Notes under the pieces: generated by a model
Database searches by the model: none
What the model was told of the DNA's origin: nothing
What the model saw: only the letters and a program-made list of their open reading frames with translations
In this document: piece after piece, positions 6,492 through 6,586 of the stretch
Layout of the letters: every line of letters begins with the position of its first letter
How positions within the stretch are numbered: position 1 is the first letter of the stretch
Source of the DNA: an uncultured Faecalibacterium sp.
Lineage (GTDB): Bacteria; Bacillota; Clostridia; Oscillospirales; Ruminococcaceae
Assembly: GCA_902463235.1 (NCBI GenBank)
Contig: CABQER010000047.1
Coordinates: 1-6,586, forward strand
DNA length: 6,586 nucleotides
Direction: 5' to 3'
Position numbers and translations under genes: made by a program

Positions 6492-6546
6492 AATTGGAAA
6501 AAATCTGTCAAAAAGTGTTGACAAGGAGGCAGGGGTGTGGTATTAT
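6485..6546 (+). promoter_or_regulatory. Strong rightward sigma-A promoter with A-rich upstream element, target beyond window
   Basis: TTGACA at 6518-6523, exactly 17 bases of spacer, then TATTAT at 6541-6546. Upstream, 6487-6515 carries several A runs (AAAGAAATT, GGAAAAAATC, CAAAAAG), resembling an UP element. The predicted start is near 6551-6554 (GAGC), and the first transcribed bases contain AGCGC-CAA-GCGCT (6552-6564), a 5-bp hairpin. No ATG with a ribosome binding site follows by the window end, so the promoter could drive a stable RNA operon (rRNA or tRNA) or a gene with a leader; this is inference. Confidence 0.82.
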
Positions 6547-6586
6547 ACTTGAGCGCCAAGCGCTGAGGCAAAAGAATGACTTCCAA

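Noticed and set aside
1..6586. A CRISPR array, transposase, phage gene or defence system
   Set aside because: No regularly spaced direct repeats, no transposase or integrase motifs, and every sizeable frame is accounted for by housekeeping enzymes, a transporter or the small membrane protein.

Overview
The window is a gene-dense stretch of a bacterial chromosome, most likely from a Faecalibacterium-like member of the Oscillospiraceae/Ruminococcaceae (Clostridia). This rests on protein style recalled from memory (the GSSNSH variant of the enzyme I phospho-histidine motif, a eukaryote-like homodimeric NADP isocitrate dehydrogenase), moderately GC-rich coding sequence, AGGAG-type ribosome binding sites and consensus sigma-A promoters. 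No search was run, so genus is an inference.

Layout, left to right. (1) The 3' three quarters of ptsI (PTS enzyme I), entering from the left edge and ending at an intrinsic terminator at 1390-1425. (2) A rightward transcription unit with its own extended -10 promoter (1454-1482): a cation diffusion facilitator (CDF) metal exporter with what looks like a duplicated cytoplasmic domain, then, 19 bases later, a fold-type I PLP aminotransferase, then, after an 84-base gap holding a hairpin, icd. A strong bidirectional terminator (5243-5286) closes the unit. (3) A convergent leftward unit: aroD (type I 3-dehydroquinate dehydratase) from a consensus promoter at 6406-6434, followed 18 bases later by a small, unrecognised three-helix membrane protein of much lower GC, ending at the same bidirectional terminator. 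(4) A 240-base divergent intergenic region at the right edge with the aroD promoter, two adjacent inverted repeats, and a rightward TTGACA-N17-TATTAT promoter with an A-rich upstream element, probably driving a highly expressed gene or stable RNA beyond the window.

Functionally, this is mostly housekeeping metabolism: phosphoenolpyruvate-driven sugar uptake, 2-oxoglutarate/NADPH formation by IDH, amino-group transfer by the aminotransferase (which may use glutamate/2-oxoglutarate), metal homeostasis, and the third step of chorismate synthesis. I see no mobile element, CRISPR array, phage gene or defence system. The points most worth a second look are the tandem C-terminal domain of the CDF protein, its apparent Mn-type metal quartet, the orphan membrane protein after aroD, and the architecture of the divergent promoter region.
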